From Bacteroidales bacterium UBA6851 (lineage in GTDB: Bacteria; Bacteroidota; Bacteroidia; Bacteroidales; UBA932): a stretch of DNA of 64,000 nucleotides. How positions within the stretch are numbered: the stretch's first letter is position 1; each line of letters opens with the position of its first letter. This document shows, in pieces, positions 1-8,562 of this stretch. The translations under genes were made by a program, and so were the position numbers. The DNA lies in contig DKDJ01000011.1 in NCBI GenBank assembly GCA_002451795.1, positions 62,001 to 126,000 on the forward strand, written 5' to 3'. A model generated the notes under the pieces. That model searched no databases, was not told the DNA's origin, and saw only the letters and a program-made list of their open reading frames with translations.

Positions 1-2
1 GC

Positions 3-1064
3 TCTATCAATGTGTTTATCGCTGGATATGGTGCTGTGGGACGTGAATTAGTAGATATGATAGAGCGAAGCAGTGAGAGAGTGGCTGAACGTCTGGGAAA
101 GAATATTCGGATAGTGGGTGTCTCTAACAGCCGTAAGTTTGCCATAGATATGCGTGGTATTTCGGCACCATCCATTGCACGCAGACTTCTTGAAGGTGAG
201 GATGCTGCTGGTGATGCATATATCGTAGCTGTGTGTGCTGTAGCCCCTCGTAGGTCTGTGTTTGTGGATTGCACTGACGATGAGAGACTATATAGGAAAT
301 ACGATGAACTTTTTCGCTCGGGTATCAATGTGGTTACATCTAATAGGCGTTCCCTTGCCGTTCCGTTTGTCCAATATGCGGCACTAAAGTCGTCCGCTAG
401 GGAAAACGGGGCTTTCTTTAGGTATGACACTACTGTCGGAAATTCAATGCCTGTGCTCGAGTCGATAGCCGGAGGGGCCAACTGCAGTGATAGTATTGAG
501 TCTATTGAGGCTGTGATTTCTTGTACGATGAACTACATTATCACAGGCTATGACGGAAGGAGGAGTGACAGTCTTGCCGCTATTCTTAGAAAAGCGCAGA
601 ATGAGGGCCTTACAGAGAAAGACCCTCGGGTGGATTTGGGTGGAAAGGATGTGCTCCGCAAACTCCTAATTCTGGCACGCGAGGCTTCTGTCCCTTTGGA
701 AGAAAGTGACGTACATATAGAGCCTATGTTGGGCAGGGAGTTCTTTGATTGTGATATAGACACATTCTATCGTCTGCTTGCAGAATATGAACCGGTGTTC
801 GAACGCCGTGAAGATGAGCTTGATGCTATCGGAAAACGACAGCGTTTCGTGGCTTCCCTTCACCGGGATCCGTCCGCACGACTTGGCTATCGCGCAGAGA
901 TAAAGATGAGGCTTGTGGATATTGACAGTCCTTTCTACCATATCAGTGGCACGGAAAACGTGATAGTGATAGCGAGCGAGTATTCGTCTCCTCTTGTAAT
1001 AAAAGGAGCGGGAGAAGGTACGAGACTTGCCGCTACTGGAATAATAAGAGACATTCTTCTATAG
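3..1064 (+). CDS. thrA: Homoserine dehydrogenase part of bifunctional aspartokinase/homoserine dehydrogenase (5' end outside window)
   Basis: The frame is open to the left edge (codons S-I-N-V before the GTG at 12), and the preceding residues fit an internal position, so this is probably the C-terminal half of a ThrA/MetL-type bifunctional enzyme whose aspartokinase half lies outside. It shows the NAD(P)-binding GYGAVG near the start, the MNYIITG segment and the homoserine dehydrogenase signature EKDPRVDLGGKDVLRKL. It would reduce aspartate semialdehyde to homoserine, while the missing kinase would feed both threonine and lysine. The stop is one base before the next gene, so it heads the lysine operon. 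A stand-alone homoserine dehydrogenase starting at 12 is possible but less likely. Confidence 0.85.
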   Translation, partial: SINVFIAGYGAVGRELVDMIERSSERVAERLGKNIRIVGVSNSRKFAIDMRGISAPSIARRLLEGEDAAGDAYIVAVCAVAPRRSVFVDCTDDERLYRKYDELFRSGINVVTSNRRSLAVPFVQYAALKSSARENGAFFRYDTTVGNSMPVLESIAGGANCSDSIESIEAVISCTMNYIITGYDGRRSDSLAAILRKAQNEGLTEKDPRVDLGGKDVLRKLLILAREASVPLEESDVHIEPMLGREFFDCDIDTFYRLLAEYEPVFERREDELDAIGKRQRFVASLHRDPSARLGYRAEIKMRLVDIDSPFYHISGTENVIVIASEYSSPLVIKGAGEGTRLAATGIIRDILL

Positions 1065-1065
1065 T

Positions 1066-2040
1066 ATGGAACTGTTTCGGGAAATGCTTTCTTTCGACTC
1101 CACTTCCGGGCGGGAGCGGGAGTTCGCTTTATGGCTCTCTTCCGAGTTGAAGGCAGAGTCGGTCCATGTCTATGAGGTCGGTGACGGTAGCCTAAATTTG
1201 CTTTTTTGCTGGGGCGTGCCGAAGATAGTGTTCTGTACACACATGGACACTGTACCACCATACATTGCGCCGAGTTTTAGCGGTGATGAGGTCCGTGGTA
1301 GGGGAAGTTGTGATGCCAAGGGACAGATTTATGCCATGTATTCGGCATGCCGGGCTCTTTCCCAGAGTGGATGTGTCGGATTTGGACTGCTTCTGCTCAG
1401 CGGTGAGGAAACAGGTTCTTTCGGGGCTAAGGCCTTTGCTAAAACGGATTTCAGGGCGCCGTTTCTAGTGGTGGGTGAGCCTACCGACAATTGTATGGTA
1501 TCAGCATCCAAGGGAACAAAGTCCTTTGATTTGAGTTTCATGGGAGAGGCTTTTCATTCTGGGTATCCGCAATACGGCCGAAGCGCTGTAGATATGTTCG
1601 TGCGGTTTATGAATGATCTTGAGGTCTCTGATTTCCCGAAGGATGTTCTTCTCGGGGATACTACGTGGAATGTGGGTCTTCTGCATAGCGACAATCCTCA
1701 GAATATACTCAGTCCTAGGCTTGACTGCCGTCTGTATTTCAGGACGACTTTTGCTTCAGATGAGGCAGTGGTTGAATATATGGATGGTGTGGCGACGGAA
1801 TGTGTAAGAGTTAGTGCACGTGGGGGAGATAGTCCTTTGCAGTATTATACGGTGCCTGGTATACCATCCAAGACGGTCTCTTTCGGAAGTGATGCTCCGC
1901 ATCTGAGTAACTTCAAGCATAAGATGATATGTGGCCCTGGTTCAATTACGGTGGCTCATAGAGACAACGAGTACATACTGAAGAGTGATATTGAAATAGC
2001 AATAAAGCAGTATATAAGGATATATGAAAGTATTGATTAG
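1066..2040 (+). CDS. dapE: M20-family deacylase, probable succinyl-diaminopimelate desuccinylase
   Basis: A zinc-dependent M20 amidohydrolase of 324 residues. Visible metal-site motifs are CTHMDTV (H59, D61), GRGSCDAKG (D83), GEETG (E114/E115) and GEPTDN, with a late GPGSITVAHRDNEYI segment typical of the family. The length is short against the roughly 375 residues of proteobacterial DapE and nearer to ArgE/LysK-like members. Substrate cannot be read from motifs; the call comes from context, because it is followed by dapB, dapA, dapD and dapF and DapD makes the N-succinyl intermediate that DapE cleaves. It overlaps dapB by 17 nt, which suggests coupled translation. Acetylornithine deacetylase is the main alternative. 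Confidence 0.7.
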   Translation: MELFREMLSFDSTSGREREFALWLSSELKAESVHVYEVGDGSLNLLFCWGVPKIVFCTHMDTVPPYIAPSFSGDEVRGRGSCDAKGQIYAMYSACRALSQSGCVGFGLLLLSGEETGSFGAKAFAKTDFRAPFLVVGEPTDNCMVSASKGTKSFDLSFMGEAFHSGYPQYGRSAVDMFVRFMNDLEVSDFPKDVLLGDTTWNVGLLHSDNPQNILSPRLDCRLYFRTTFASDEAVVEYMDGVATECVRVSARGGDSPLQYYTVPGIPSKTVSFGSDAPHLSNFKHKMICGPGSITVAHRDNEYILKSDIEIAIKQYIRIYESID

Positions 2041-2686
2041 CGGATACGGAAAGATGGGGCACATGGTGGAGACGTCTTTGGCGAGGCATGGAATTGAGCT
2101 TGCCGGTGCTACTGATGACGTATGCTCTGTGCCAGATGATGTGGCAGCAGAGAGTATATGTGTGGATTTTACCACACCTGAGGCATTTAGGAGTAATTAT
2201 CCTGAAATCGCGCGTAAGTTTAAAGCTGCCGTGGTGGGAACTACTGGCTGGTATGATATTAAGGATGAGGTTTTTGCATCTTTTCGTAAAGAGGGCAAGA
2301 CCCTTGTGTGGGCATCTAATTTCTCTATTGGGGTAAATGCTCTTTTTGCTGCGGTGCAGCGTGCCTGTGATGTTATGAAAGGACATGGTTATGTCCCTAA
2401 GGTGGATGAAACTCATCATATTCATAAACTTGACGCACCAAGTGGTACGGCAAAGAGCCTTGCTGATATTGTGGAGCGTCATTTGGAAGTGAAGCCGGAG
2501 ATAGAGGCTCATCGCGTCGGGGAAGTGCCGGGGATTCATACCGTAGAGTTCCTTTCAGGTGTTGATAAGCTTTCGTTTACTCATGAGGCATTCTCTCGTG
2601 AGGGTTTTGCTGAAGGGGCAGTGTATGCTGCCACCCTTGCAGATAGTGTCAATGGTGTGTATGAATTCAAGGATCTGATATTATGA
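2024..2686 (+). CDS. dapB: 4-hydroxy-tetrahydrodipicolinate reductase
   Basis: DapB of 220 residues. An N-terminal nucleotide-binding GYGKMG (residues 7-12) opens the Rossmann domain, and the family signature DETHHIHKLDAPSGTA (around residues 128-143) carries the catalytic His pair H131/H132 and K135. It reduces 4-hydroxy-tetrahydrodipicolinate with NAD(P)H in the lysine/diaminopimelate pathway. It is somewhat shorter than the common 240-270 residues. The start lies inside the end of the dapE-like gene and the stop overlaps the dapA start as ATGA, so the genes are tightly coupled. Confidence 0.95.
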   Translation: MKVLISGYGKMGHMVETSLARHGIELAGATDDVCSVPDDVAAESICVDFTTPEAFRSNYPEIARKFKAAVVGTTGWYDIKDEVFASFRKEGKTLVWASNFSIGVNALFAAVQRACDVMKGHGYVPKVDETHHIHKLDAPSGTAKSLADIVERHLEVKPEIEAHRVGEVPGIHTVEFLSGVDKLSFTHEAFSREGFAEGAVYAATLADSVNGVYEFKDLIL

Positions 2687-3561
2687 CAAGACTCCATCTT
2701 GAGGGGTGCGGAACGGCACTCCTGACCCCGTTCAAGGGAACGGAGGTTGATTTTGATGCGTACCGGAAATGTGTCAGTCGACAGGTTGAGGCTGGGGTCC
2801 ATTTCCTGGTGCCGCTAGCCACTACCGGTGAGACGCCTACGCTGACCCGCGATGAGAAATTAAGGCTTCTTGAGATAACCCATGAATGTGCTGGGACGCT
2901 GCCTTTGGTGGTGGGTTGCGGCTCCAATTCTCTGGGCGCAACTCTTGAGAACATATCTATGGTGGAAAAGTTATCCGATGCTCTGCTTGTGGTGGTCCCA
3001 TTCTACAATAAGCCTACGCAAGAAGGGCAGTATCAGTACTTTAAGACAATAAGCGAGTTCACAGACAAGCCTATAGTTATTTATAACGTTCCAGGTAGGA
3101 CAGGAGCTAACATGAGTGCTGACACCTGCCTCAGGCTTGCCTCCGACTGCCCTAATATTATTGCCACGAAAGAGGCTTCTGGGAATTATTCTCAGGTCAG
3201 TGCCATTATACGTTCTGCTCCAGAAGGGTTCTCTGTTCTAAGTGGAGATGATGATATGACACTTGCTTTCATGGCCACTGGCGCGCAAGGCGTTATCAGT
3301 GTTGCTTCCAATATAGCACCAAAAGAGGTTGTGAATATGGTGAATGCATTGAGTGCCAATGATATAGTCACTGCAAGGAGGCTCCATCATCGTCTTACGC
3401 CGCTTTTCAAGGCCTGCTTTGTGGAGTCTAATCCGATTCCAGCCAAGGCTGCAATGAGCATTCTTGGGCTCATGGAGGATGAAGTCAGACTTCCACTTGT
3501 CAGGGCTGGTGAATCTACAAGAACACTTATGTCACAGATAATTGCAGAACTATGGAGATAA
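2683..3561 (+). CDS. dapA: 4-hydroxy-tetrahydrodipicolinate synthase
   Basis: A 292-residue TIM-barrel aldolase of the DapA/NAL superfamily. The Schiff-base lysine is K163 in IIATKEASGN and the catalytic tyrosine is Y134 in IYNVPGRTG; the early TTGETPTL loop binds the pyruvate carboxylate. It condenses pyruvate with aspartate semialdehyde, the committed step to lysine and peptidoglycan diaminopimelate. It starts on the ATGA overlap with dapB and ends 10 nt inside dapD, so all members of this operon overlap or nearly touch. The context rules out N-acetylneuraminate lyase as the more likely role. Confidence 0.95.
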   Translation: MTRLHLEGCGTALLTPFKGTEVDFDAYRKCVSRQVEAGVHFLVPLATTGETPTLTRDEKLRLLEITHECAGTLPLVVGCGSNSLGATLENISMVEKLSDALLVVVPFYNKPTQEGQYQYFKTISEFTDKPIVIYNVPGRTGANMSADTCLRLASDCPNIIATKEASGNYSQVSAIIRSAPEGFSVLSGDDDMTLAFMATGAQGVISVASNIAPKEVVNMVNALSANDIVTARRLHHRLTPLFKACFVESNPIPAKAAMSILGLMEDEVRLPLVRAGESTRTLMSQIIAELWR

Positions 3562-4325
3562 CATTGGAAAAATTTGAAGAGGTCATCCGAGGCCTTGAAA
3601 AGGGAGAAATCAGGGTAGCTGAGAAAAAGGGAGATGAATGGATAGTCAACAAGTGGGTTAAGGAAGTGATCCTCTCCGGTTTCCGCTTCGGCACTATTTG
3701 TGACATGAGCGAGGGGCAGTTCTCTTTCTTTGACAAGAATACATACCCGGTCCGGAGTTTCAGCGCTGAAGACGGCGTGAGGATTGTTCCTGGTGGGACA
3801 AGTATTCGTAGGGGAGCGTTTGTCGCTGGTGGGGCTATTGTGATGCCTCCTTCTTATATTAATGTGGGTGCGTATGTAGACGAGGGTACTATGGTGGACA
3901 GCCACGTGACTATCGGTTCATGTGCTCAGATAGGAAAGCATATACATATTTCGGCTGCCACCCAGATCGGCGGGGTTCTTGAACCAGCTGGGGCCATGCC
4001 GACCATCATTGAGGACGGTGCTTTTGTCGGTGGCAACTGCGGAATATATGAGGGTACAATAGTCCAGGAGGGGGCTGTGATAGCTTCTGGTGTCATCATT
4101 ACCAGCTCTACAGCTATATTTGACGCTACCACAGGAGAATTCGTTCCGCGCAATGCGGATGGACGAGTGGTGGTGCCTCGTGGGGCAGTGGTCGTGTCAG
4201 GAAGCCGCCCAGTAAGACATGGCGTATCTGCTGGCTCAGGAGTATCTCTTTATTGTCCGGTGATAGTGAAATATCGTGACGAGAAGACTTCCGGTTCGGT
4301 GACGCTTGAAGATATGTTGAGATAA
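3552..4325 (+). CDS. dapD: 2,3,4,5-tetrahydropyridine-2,6-dicarboxylate N-succinyltransferase
   Basis: A 257-residue left-handed beta-helix acyltransferase. The middle of the protein is a run of hexapeptide repeats (IVMPPSYINVGAYVDEG, DSHVTIGSCAQIG, IIEDGAFVGGNCGI), preceded by a short helical N-terminal domain and followed by a short C-terminal extension, as in DapD. It transfers succinyl from succinyl-CoA to tetrahydrodipicolinate. Its presence beside a DapE-like deacylase points to the succinylase branch of diaminopimelate synthesis. The start overlaps the end of dapA by 10 nt. The N-acetyltransferase DapH is normally shorter and fits less well. Confidence 0.9.
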   Translation: MEITLEKFEEVIRGLEKGEIRVAEKKGDEWIVNKWVKEVILSGFRFGTICDMSEGQFSFFDKNTYPVRSFSAEDGVRIVPGGTSIRRGAFVAGGAIVMPPSYINVGAYVDEGTMVDSHVTIGSCAQIGKHIHISAATQIGGVLEPAGAMPTIIEDGAFVGGNCGIYEGTIVQEGAVIASGVIITSSTAIFDATTGEFVPRNADGRVVVPRGAVVVSGSRPVRHGVSAGSGVSLYCPVIVKYRDEKTSGSVTLEDMLR

Positions 4326-4329
4326 AGTA

Positions 4330-5151
4330 ATGGTGGAGTTATATAAGTATTCTGGCGCGGGTAATGATTTTGTGGTGTTGGATGGGCGTGCTGGTGGAGT
4401 AGAAAGATATAGAGACAAGAGGGTCATCAGCATCTTATGTGATCGCTCAAAAGGCTTTCTGGCTGCGGATGGGCGTGTGGGTGCAGATGGTCTGATGATT
4501 CTTTCCGATGCTGACGGATATGATTTCAGCATGGAGTTTTACAATCCGGATGGGTCCTCAGGTATGATGTGCGGAAATGGCGGACGCTGCATTGTGGCGT
4601 TTGCTGATTTCTGTGGTATAAGGCCTTCGGATGGTGGGATGTTCAGGTTTGTTGCTGCGGATGGTGTGCATACAGGGAAGATATTATCTCGTATTGGGGA
4701 TGTATCAAGCGTTCGCCTTGGGATGATAGACTGCACCGAGTATAGACCTTCTCTTGACGGGTGGTTTCTTAATACCGGTACCAGGCATTTCGTGAAATTT
4801 GTGCCAGATGTTGATTCTCTTGACATTGAGAGTGTCGGAAAACGATATAGGCTGGACGAGACATTTGCTCCACAGGGGGTCAATGCCAATTTCGTGCAGA
4901 TCCTTGATGACGGTTCTCTAAAGGTGCGTACTTTCGAAAAGGGCGTCGAAGCTGAGACTCTTGCCTGTGGTACAGGGCTTACAGCCAGCGCCATCGCCTC
5001 GTGGCTGAAGAAACCGGATTCGAAGAAGACTGTTTCAGTGGCTCTCCATGCACGTATAGCCAGTCTTGAGGTGGAGTTCTGCCCGCCGTCATGCAGTGGG
5101 TCTCCGTTTACTGGGGTGTTTCTTACCGGGCCGGCCGAAATTGTCCGCTAA
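4330..5151 (+). CDS. dapF: Diaminopimelate epimerase
   Basis: A 273-residue cofactor-independent epimerase made of two similar halves. The catalytic cysteine pair is C81 in MMCGNGGRC and C213 in ACGTGLTAS, and the N-terminus has the family start YSGAGNDFVVLDGR. It interconverts LL- and meso-diaminopimelate, the last step before lysine decarboxylation or peptidoglycan use. It sits 4 nt after dapD and closes the operon. No lysA or diaminopimelate aminotransferase gene is in the window. I see no clear terminator directly after it. Confidence 0.95.
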   Translation: MVELYKYSGAGNDFVVLDGRAGGVERYRDKRVISILCDRSKGFLAADGRVGADGLMILSDADGYDFSMEFYNPDGSSGMMCGNGGRCIVAFADFCGIRPSDGGMFRFVAADGVHTGKILSRIGDVSSVRLGMIDCTEYRPSLDGWFLNTGTRHFVKFVPDVDSLDIESVGKRYRLDETFAPQGVNANFVQILDDGSLKVRTFEKGVEAETLACGTGLTASAIASWLKKPDSKKTVSVALHARIASLEVEFCPPSCSGSPFTGVFLTGPAEIVR

Positions 5152-5169
5152 CAGGCGCGGATATCTTTA
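5141..5169 (+). promoter_or_regulatory. Weak candidate promoter for the lipoprotein pair
   Basis: TTG at 5141-5143, 18 nt, then TATCTTTA at 5162-5169, one base off the Bacteroidetes TAnnTTTG motif. It would give a leader of about 55 nt before the ATG at 5230. The TTG lies inside the end of dapF. Confidence 0.35.
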
Positions 5170-5229
5170 GAAAATGGGGTCTGTCGTTGTATAGGCCCTT
5201 ATGTTGGTTAGTTAGTTTTTGATAGTATT

Positions 5230-6771
5230 ATGATTTCTGAAAGATTCTCCCGAATTATGGGAGCGTTTATTGGTGCGTTCGTGTGTATGGCAACTGTGTC
5301 ATGTCACAAGACTGAATCACCGTCTCCGGAGCCTGTGAGTGCAGTAGATTTGCATAAGTTCCAAGATGGTATCTATTTTGGGGACTTCTGGAAAGAGGGC
5401 TTCGCAGACTATTATTTCATAGTTTCTTCTGGAGAAATAGGCTATATCGGCGAACAGCAGGACTACCTTGCTCCCATGAACGAGGGTGAATATGTGATGT
5501 ATTTTGATCTCTGGGGGGATGTTAGTGCGGATCATACCAATCCTGTGGTTCCGGAGGGAATATATAAGTTGAGTGAGCATCGCGCTAATTATACCTTTAA
5601 CCCTACCTTGACTTTTGCTACTGTCAATAAGGAGAAAGTTGGTGACAGGTCTCGTATCGAGAATGTCCTTTTCGCGGATGGTACGATATCCGTCAAGCAT
5701 ACGTCCAATGGATACTGCGTGACCGCAGATGTTGTGACAACGGCAGGGGTTGCGATGCAATTTGTGTATGAAGGGGAGATTGTGCTCGCGGACAAGAGCG
5801 GGGAAGGAGAGGAACTGGACAATACCCATATCAATGCCAATCTCGATATAGACCTGCATCGGGTTACCAGAGAACTCTATAGCAGCAACGAGGAATACGA
5901 CAACTATATTTTGCGCTGTTTCGACACAGACAAGATTGCAAACGAAGGTATGTACCCGTCCGGTCCTGGTCACAAGATCCAACTTGACCTTTACACAGAG
6001 AAAGGAGGTGACATTGCCGGAACGTATAAGGTAGGTACAAGGATGGATTACAAACCTGGAGTATTCTACCCTGGCGTATGGTTTGGAAGTCAGGCTCTCG
6101 GAACATTCTGCATGCAGATAGACAAGAACTATAAGTCTCGTTTCTGCACCATCGTAGATGGCGTGGTGAAAATAGCCAATAATGAAGATGGAACATATAG
6201 TATTGATTGCGACCTTTCTGACTCTGACGGATATTCTGTCAAGGCATCCTGGACAGGAACGGTGGAGGAACGCTCGATGCTGATAGAGCCGCAGACCACT
6301 CTCGAGGAAGATGTCAATATGGTGCCGCTCAAGTGCTCTACCGCCAACTATTATGGTGATTTCATGGGCAATGGTACTATCAATTATGGTATTGTGCTTG
6401 CAAATGAACTTGAGGTCCTCAATATTGACTTCATTGCCGGTATGGGTAGTTCTTCGGCCTTGCCTGTAGGGACATACAAAGTGTCCGCAGACGTGGAGCC
6501 GTGGACGGTAACCCCTGGAAAAATAGGTTTCTCTGACGCAGAGCCGTCATGCTATATTCGTTATGAGCAGAGTGGCAATGACTATTACCCTAAGGCTCTC
6601 GCTCCAATAGTGGGTGGCACTATGACTATTTCGTCCAATGGAGGTCAATATACTATAAAATTTGATTTTGAGGACGATTTTAACCTTTCTGACAGCTCTC
6701 TTCAACCTCATCATATTAGGGGAAGTTGGACAGGAGAAATACCTGAAATTAATGATTATACAAATCAATAG
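5230..6771 (+). CDS. Surface or periplasmic lipoprotein with three internal repeats, function unknown
   Basis: I do not recognise the family. The 513-residue product starts with a lipoprotein signal peptide (hydrophobic stretch then TVSC, modified C25). The mature part contains three related modules, about residues 47-185, 220-345 and 371-505. Each has a G-x-Y-K-[LV] strand and ends in a strand such as ASWTGTVEE, RGSWTGEIP or the diverged FVYEGEIV. The modules are rich in Y, D, G and beta-branched residues, which suggests beta-sandwich domains on the cell surface. The next gene, a DUF4465 lipoprotein, starts 4 nt after the stop, so the two are probably co-expressed. No catalytic motif is visible. 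Confidence 0.8.
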   Translation: MISERFSRIMGAFIGAFVCMATVSCHKTESPSPEPVSAVDLHKFQDGIYFGDFWKEGFADYYFIVSSGEIGYIGEQQDYLAPMNEGEYVMYFDLWGDVSADHTNPVVPEGIYKLSEHRANYTFNPTLTFATVNKEKVGDRSRIENVLFADGTISVKHTSNGYCVTADVVTTAGVAMQFVYEGEIVLADKSGEGEELDNTHINANLDIDLHRVTRELYSSNEEYDNYILRCFDTDKIANEGMYPSGPGHKIQLDLYTEKGGDIAGTYKVGTRMDYKPGVFYPGVWFGSQALGTFCMQIDKNYKSRFCTIVDGVVKIANNEDGTYSIDCDLSDSDGYSVKASWTGTVEERSMLIEPQTTLEEDVNMVPLKCSTANYYGDFMGNGTINYGIVLANELEVLNIDFIAGMGSSSALPVGTYKVSADVEPWTVTPGKIGFSDAEPSCYIRYEQSGNDYYPKALAPIVGGTMTISSNGGQYTIKFDFEDDFNLSDSSLQPHHIRGSWTGEIPEINDYTNQ

Positions 6772-6775
6772 TGTT

Positions 6776-7579
6776 ATGACTAAAAGAGTTTTGGCTCTTC
6801 TGAGCGTATTTGGTGTCGTGTTGGCTTCATGCGGAAAGCAGGAGCCGTCACAGAATTATCGGAGTATCTCCTTTGATAATCATTCCTTCAAGGTAGGGAA
6901 GAATAACAATGCTCCTACTGCCAATGGTGACTCCACATATACAGAGTTTGGAGCGACGTTCGCGGTGAATTATTATTACTCATATCTTTCTGGTGTAATG
7001 CTTTCTGATGGCGCTGTCAAACCTGACCTTGAAGGTGAGTTTGTCGGTTACCCTGATGACGTCAAGGGTGTGATTAATACAGCCATTACTGGAGATAAAG
7101 ACTATGATGCAACACTTCTTAATGGTGCTGCCGGTACATCTGCCTACTCTGTGTGGTTCTACGATCCGATGATGCACGAGGGGCAGCATCCTGCGCTTGT
7201 ATTTGAGAAAGGAGTATCCCACAAGATTCAGTCCCTATATGTCAATAATACTGCCCGCAACTGGCAGCGTATGCATATAGGGTTCTATAGCAAGCCTGGA
7301 TTTGTGGAAGGGGACTTCTTCGAGGTCTCTTTTATCGGCTATGATATTGATGGGAAGAAGACTGGCGAGCAGATTATCGCTCTTGGCGATTATCGTGGTG
7401 GAAAGACTTTTGTTATGGACAGGTGGACGGAGGTTGACCTCTCGTTACTTGGTGATATTCATGAGCTTCGTGTGGATGCTGCCGCTTCTGAGAATTTCGT
7501 TAAGAATCATTGTTTCGGTTCCGCTGACAATTTCTCTTTTGCTGTCTGTGTGGATGAGATAAAATTTCAAGCAGAATGA
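6776..7579 (+). CDS. DUF4465-type lipoprotein
   Basis: I chose the ATG at 6776 because it gives a clean lipoprotein signal peptide (MTKRVLALLSVFGVVLASC, C19); an upstream in-frame start at 6662 would lie inside the preceding gene. The 267-residue product has the pattern of DUF4465 proteins: a WFYDPMM region, SLYVNNTARN, FFEVSFIGYDIDGKKTG, then a W-x-x-VDLSLLG strand and a closing FAVCVDEIKF. These are all-beta cell-surface proteins, often near vitamin B12 or other TonB uptake genes; no such gene is adjacent here. A strong terminator follows. Confidence 0.75.
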   Translation: MTKRVLALLSVFGVVLASCGKQEPSQNYRSISFDNHSFKVGKNNNAPTANGDSTYTEFGATFAVNYYYSYLSGVMLSDGAVKPDLEGEFVGYPDDVKGVINTAITGDKDYDATLLNGAAGTSAYSVWFYDPMMHEGQHPALVFEKGVSHKIQSLYVNNTARNWQRMHIGFYSKPGFVEGDFFEVSFIGYDIDGKKTGEQIIALGDYRGGKTFVMDRWTEVDLSLLGDIHELRVDAAASENFVKNHCFGSADNFSFAVCVDEIKFQAE

Positions 7580-7588
7580 TTTAGAATG

Positions 7589-7620
7589 AAAACCGCTGGA
7601 TGTAAATCTGGCGGTTTTTT
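7589..7620 (+). terminator. Rho-independent terminator after the DUF4465 gene
   Basis: Stem AAAACCGC (7589-7596) pairs with GCGGTTTT (7611-7618), with further G-U pairs into the loop, and is followed by a T run to 7620. It starts 9 nt after the stop codon. Confidence 0.85.
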
Positions 7621-7637
7621 ATAAAACCAGGGCGGTT

Positions 7638-7655
7638 TAATGCCTGCTGGCATTA
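7638..7655 (+). promoter_or_regulatory. Palindrome in the promoter region of the flavoprotein pair
   Basis: TAATGCC (7638-7644), 4 nt, GGCATTA (7649-7655). It covers the place where a -33 element would sit relative to the -7 motif at 7668, so it could be an operator. Function is inference. Confidence 0.4.
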
Positions 7656-7667
7656 CCGGAAAATTTG

Positions 7668-7675
7668 TATATTTG
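7668..7675 (+). promoter_or_regulatory. Bacteroidetes -7 promoter motif before the nfnA-like gene
   Basis: TATATTTG matches TAnnTTTG exactly, 20 nt before the ATG at 7696, giving a leader of roughly 15 nt. No good TTG is present at the -33 position. Confidence 0.6.
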
Positions 7676-7695
7676 GAACTTGTAAAAGTGATTCT

Positions 7696-8562
7696 ATGCA
7701 TAGGTTTGAAATTCTATCCAAGGAGATGCTAACTCCAAACATCTGCCGGATGAAAGTTAATGCTCCGCTGCTTGCATCTGCTGCACGTCCAGGCCAGTTC
7801 CTGATGGTGCGTACGGACGAGAAAGGGGAGCGTATTCCTCTGACTATTAGTGATTATGATGCTTGCGAAGGGACGGTTACCATTGTCACCCAAAGCATAG
7901 GCGCTTCCAGTATGGACATCAATGCCATGCAGGTAGGGGAGTGCTTTGCCGATGTGGTGGGGCCACTCGGCATGCCGTCTGAGTTTATCAACATGAGCCC
8001 AGAGGATCTTTCTTTACAGAGATATATATTTATTGCAGGTGGAGTAGGTACCGCGCCTGTGTATCCTCAGGCCAAGTGGCTTCATGACAAGGGAGTGTCT
8101 GTGGATGTTATCATAGGGGCAAAGACATCGGATCTTCTAATTTATAAGGAAGAGATGTCGAAAGTCTGTGATCATCTTTTTATCTGCACTGATGACGGTT
8201 CGGAGGGTTTTCACGGGATGGTCACCGCTTTGCTTGAAAAGTTGGTGTCCGAGGGACGCAAATATACCATGGCCGTGGCAATCGGACCGATGATAATGAT
8301 GAAGTTTACAACTCTTACTGCCAAGAAACTGGGCCTGCCGATTACTGTGAGCCTCAATACCTTGATGGTGGATGGTACCGGAATGTGCGGGGCTTGCAGG
8401 GTAACTGTAGCCAGCAAGACCAAATTCGCTTGTGTAGATGGTCCTGAGTTTGACGGATATGAAGTGGATTTTGATGAAGCGATGAGACGTCAGGGTCAGT
8501 ATAGGAAAGAGGAAGCGGAGGCTATGGAACATCATAAATGCAAAATAGGGAGGAATAGCTAA
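7696..8562 (+). CDS. FAD/NAD-binding reductase subunit (NfnA / sulfide dehydrogenase beta-like)
   Basis: A 288-residue ferredoxin-NADP reductase-fold protein of the dihydroorotate dehydrogenase electron-transfer (PyrK/NfnA/SudB) type. It shows the FAD-binding segment RIPLTISD, the NAD-binding IFIAGGVGTAPVYPQ and a C-terminal [2Fe-2S] ligand region GTGMCGACRV plus a later FACVDGPEF. In NfnAB this subunit transfers electrons between NADH, a 2Fe-2S cluster and the large subunit. The stop shares one base with the start of the large-subunit gene (TAATG), which supports a heterodimer. Whether it bifurcates electrons or feeds a glutamate synthase cannot be decided here. Confidence 0.85.
   Translation: MHRFEILSKEMLTPNICRMKVNAPLLASAARPGQFLMVRTDEKGERIPLTISDYDACEGTVTIVTQSIGASSMDINAMQVGECFADVVGPLGMPSEFINMSPEDLSLQRYIFIAGGVGTAPVYPQAKWLHDKGVSVDVIIGAKTSDLLIYKEEMSKVCDHLFICTDDGSEGFHGMVTALLEKLVSEGRKYTMAVAIGPMIMMKFTTLTAKKLGLPITVSLNTLMVDGTGMCGACRVTVASKTKFACVDGPEFDGYEVDFDEAMRRQGQYRKEEAEAMEHHKCKIGRNS

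Noticed and set aside
1946..2539. 197-codon open frame on the minus strand over dapB
   Set aside because: Antisense to a conserved gene, with no signature and no supporting start region.
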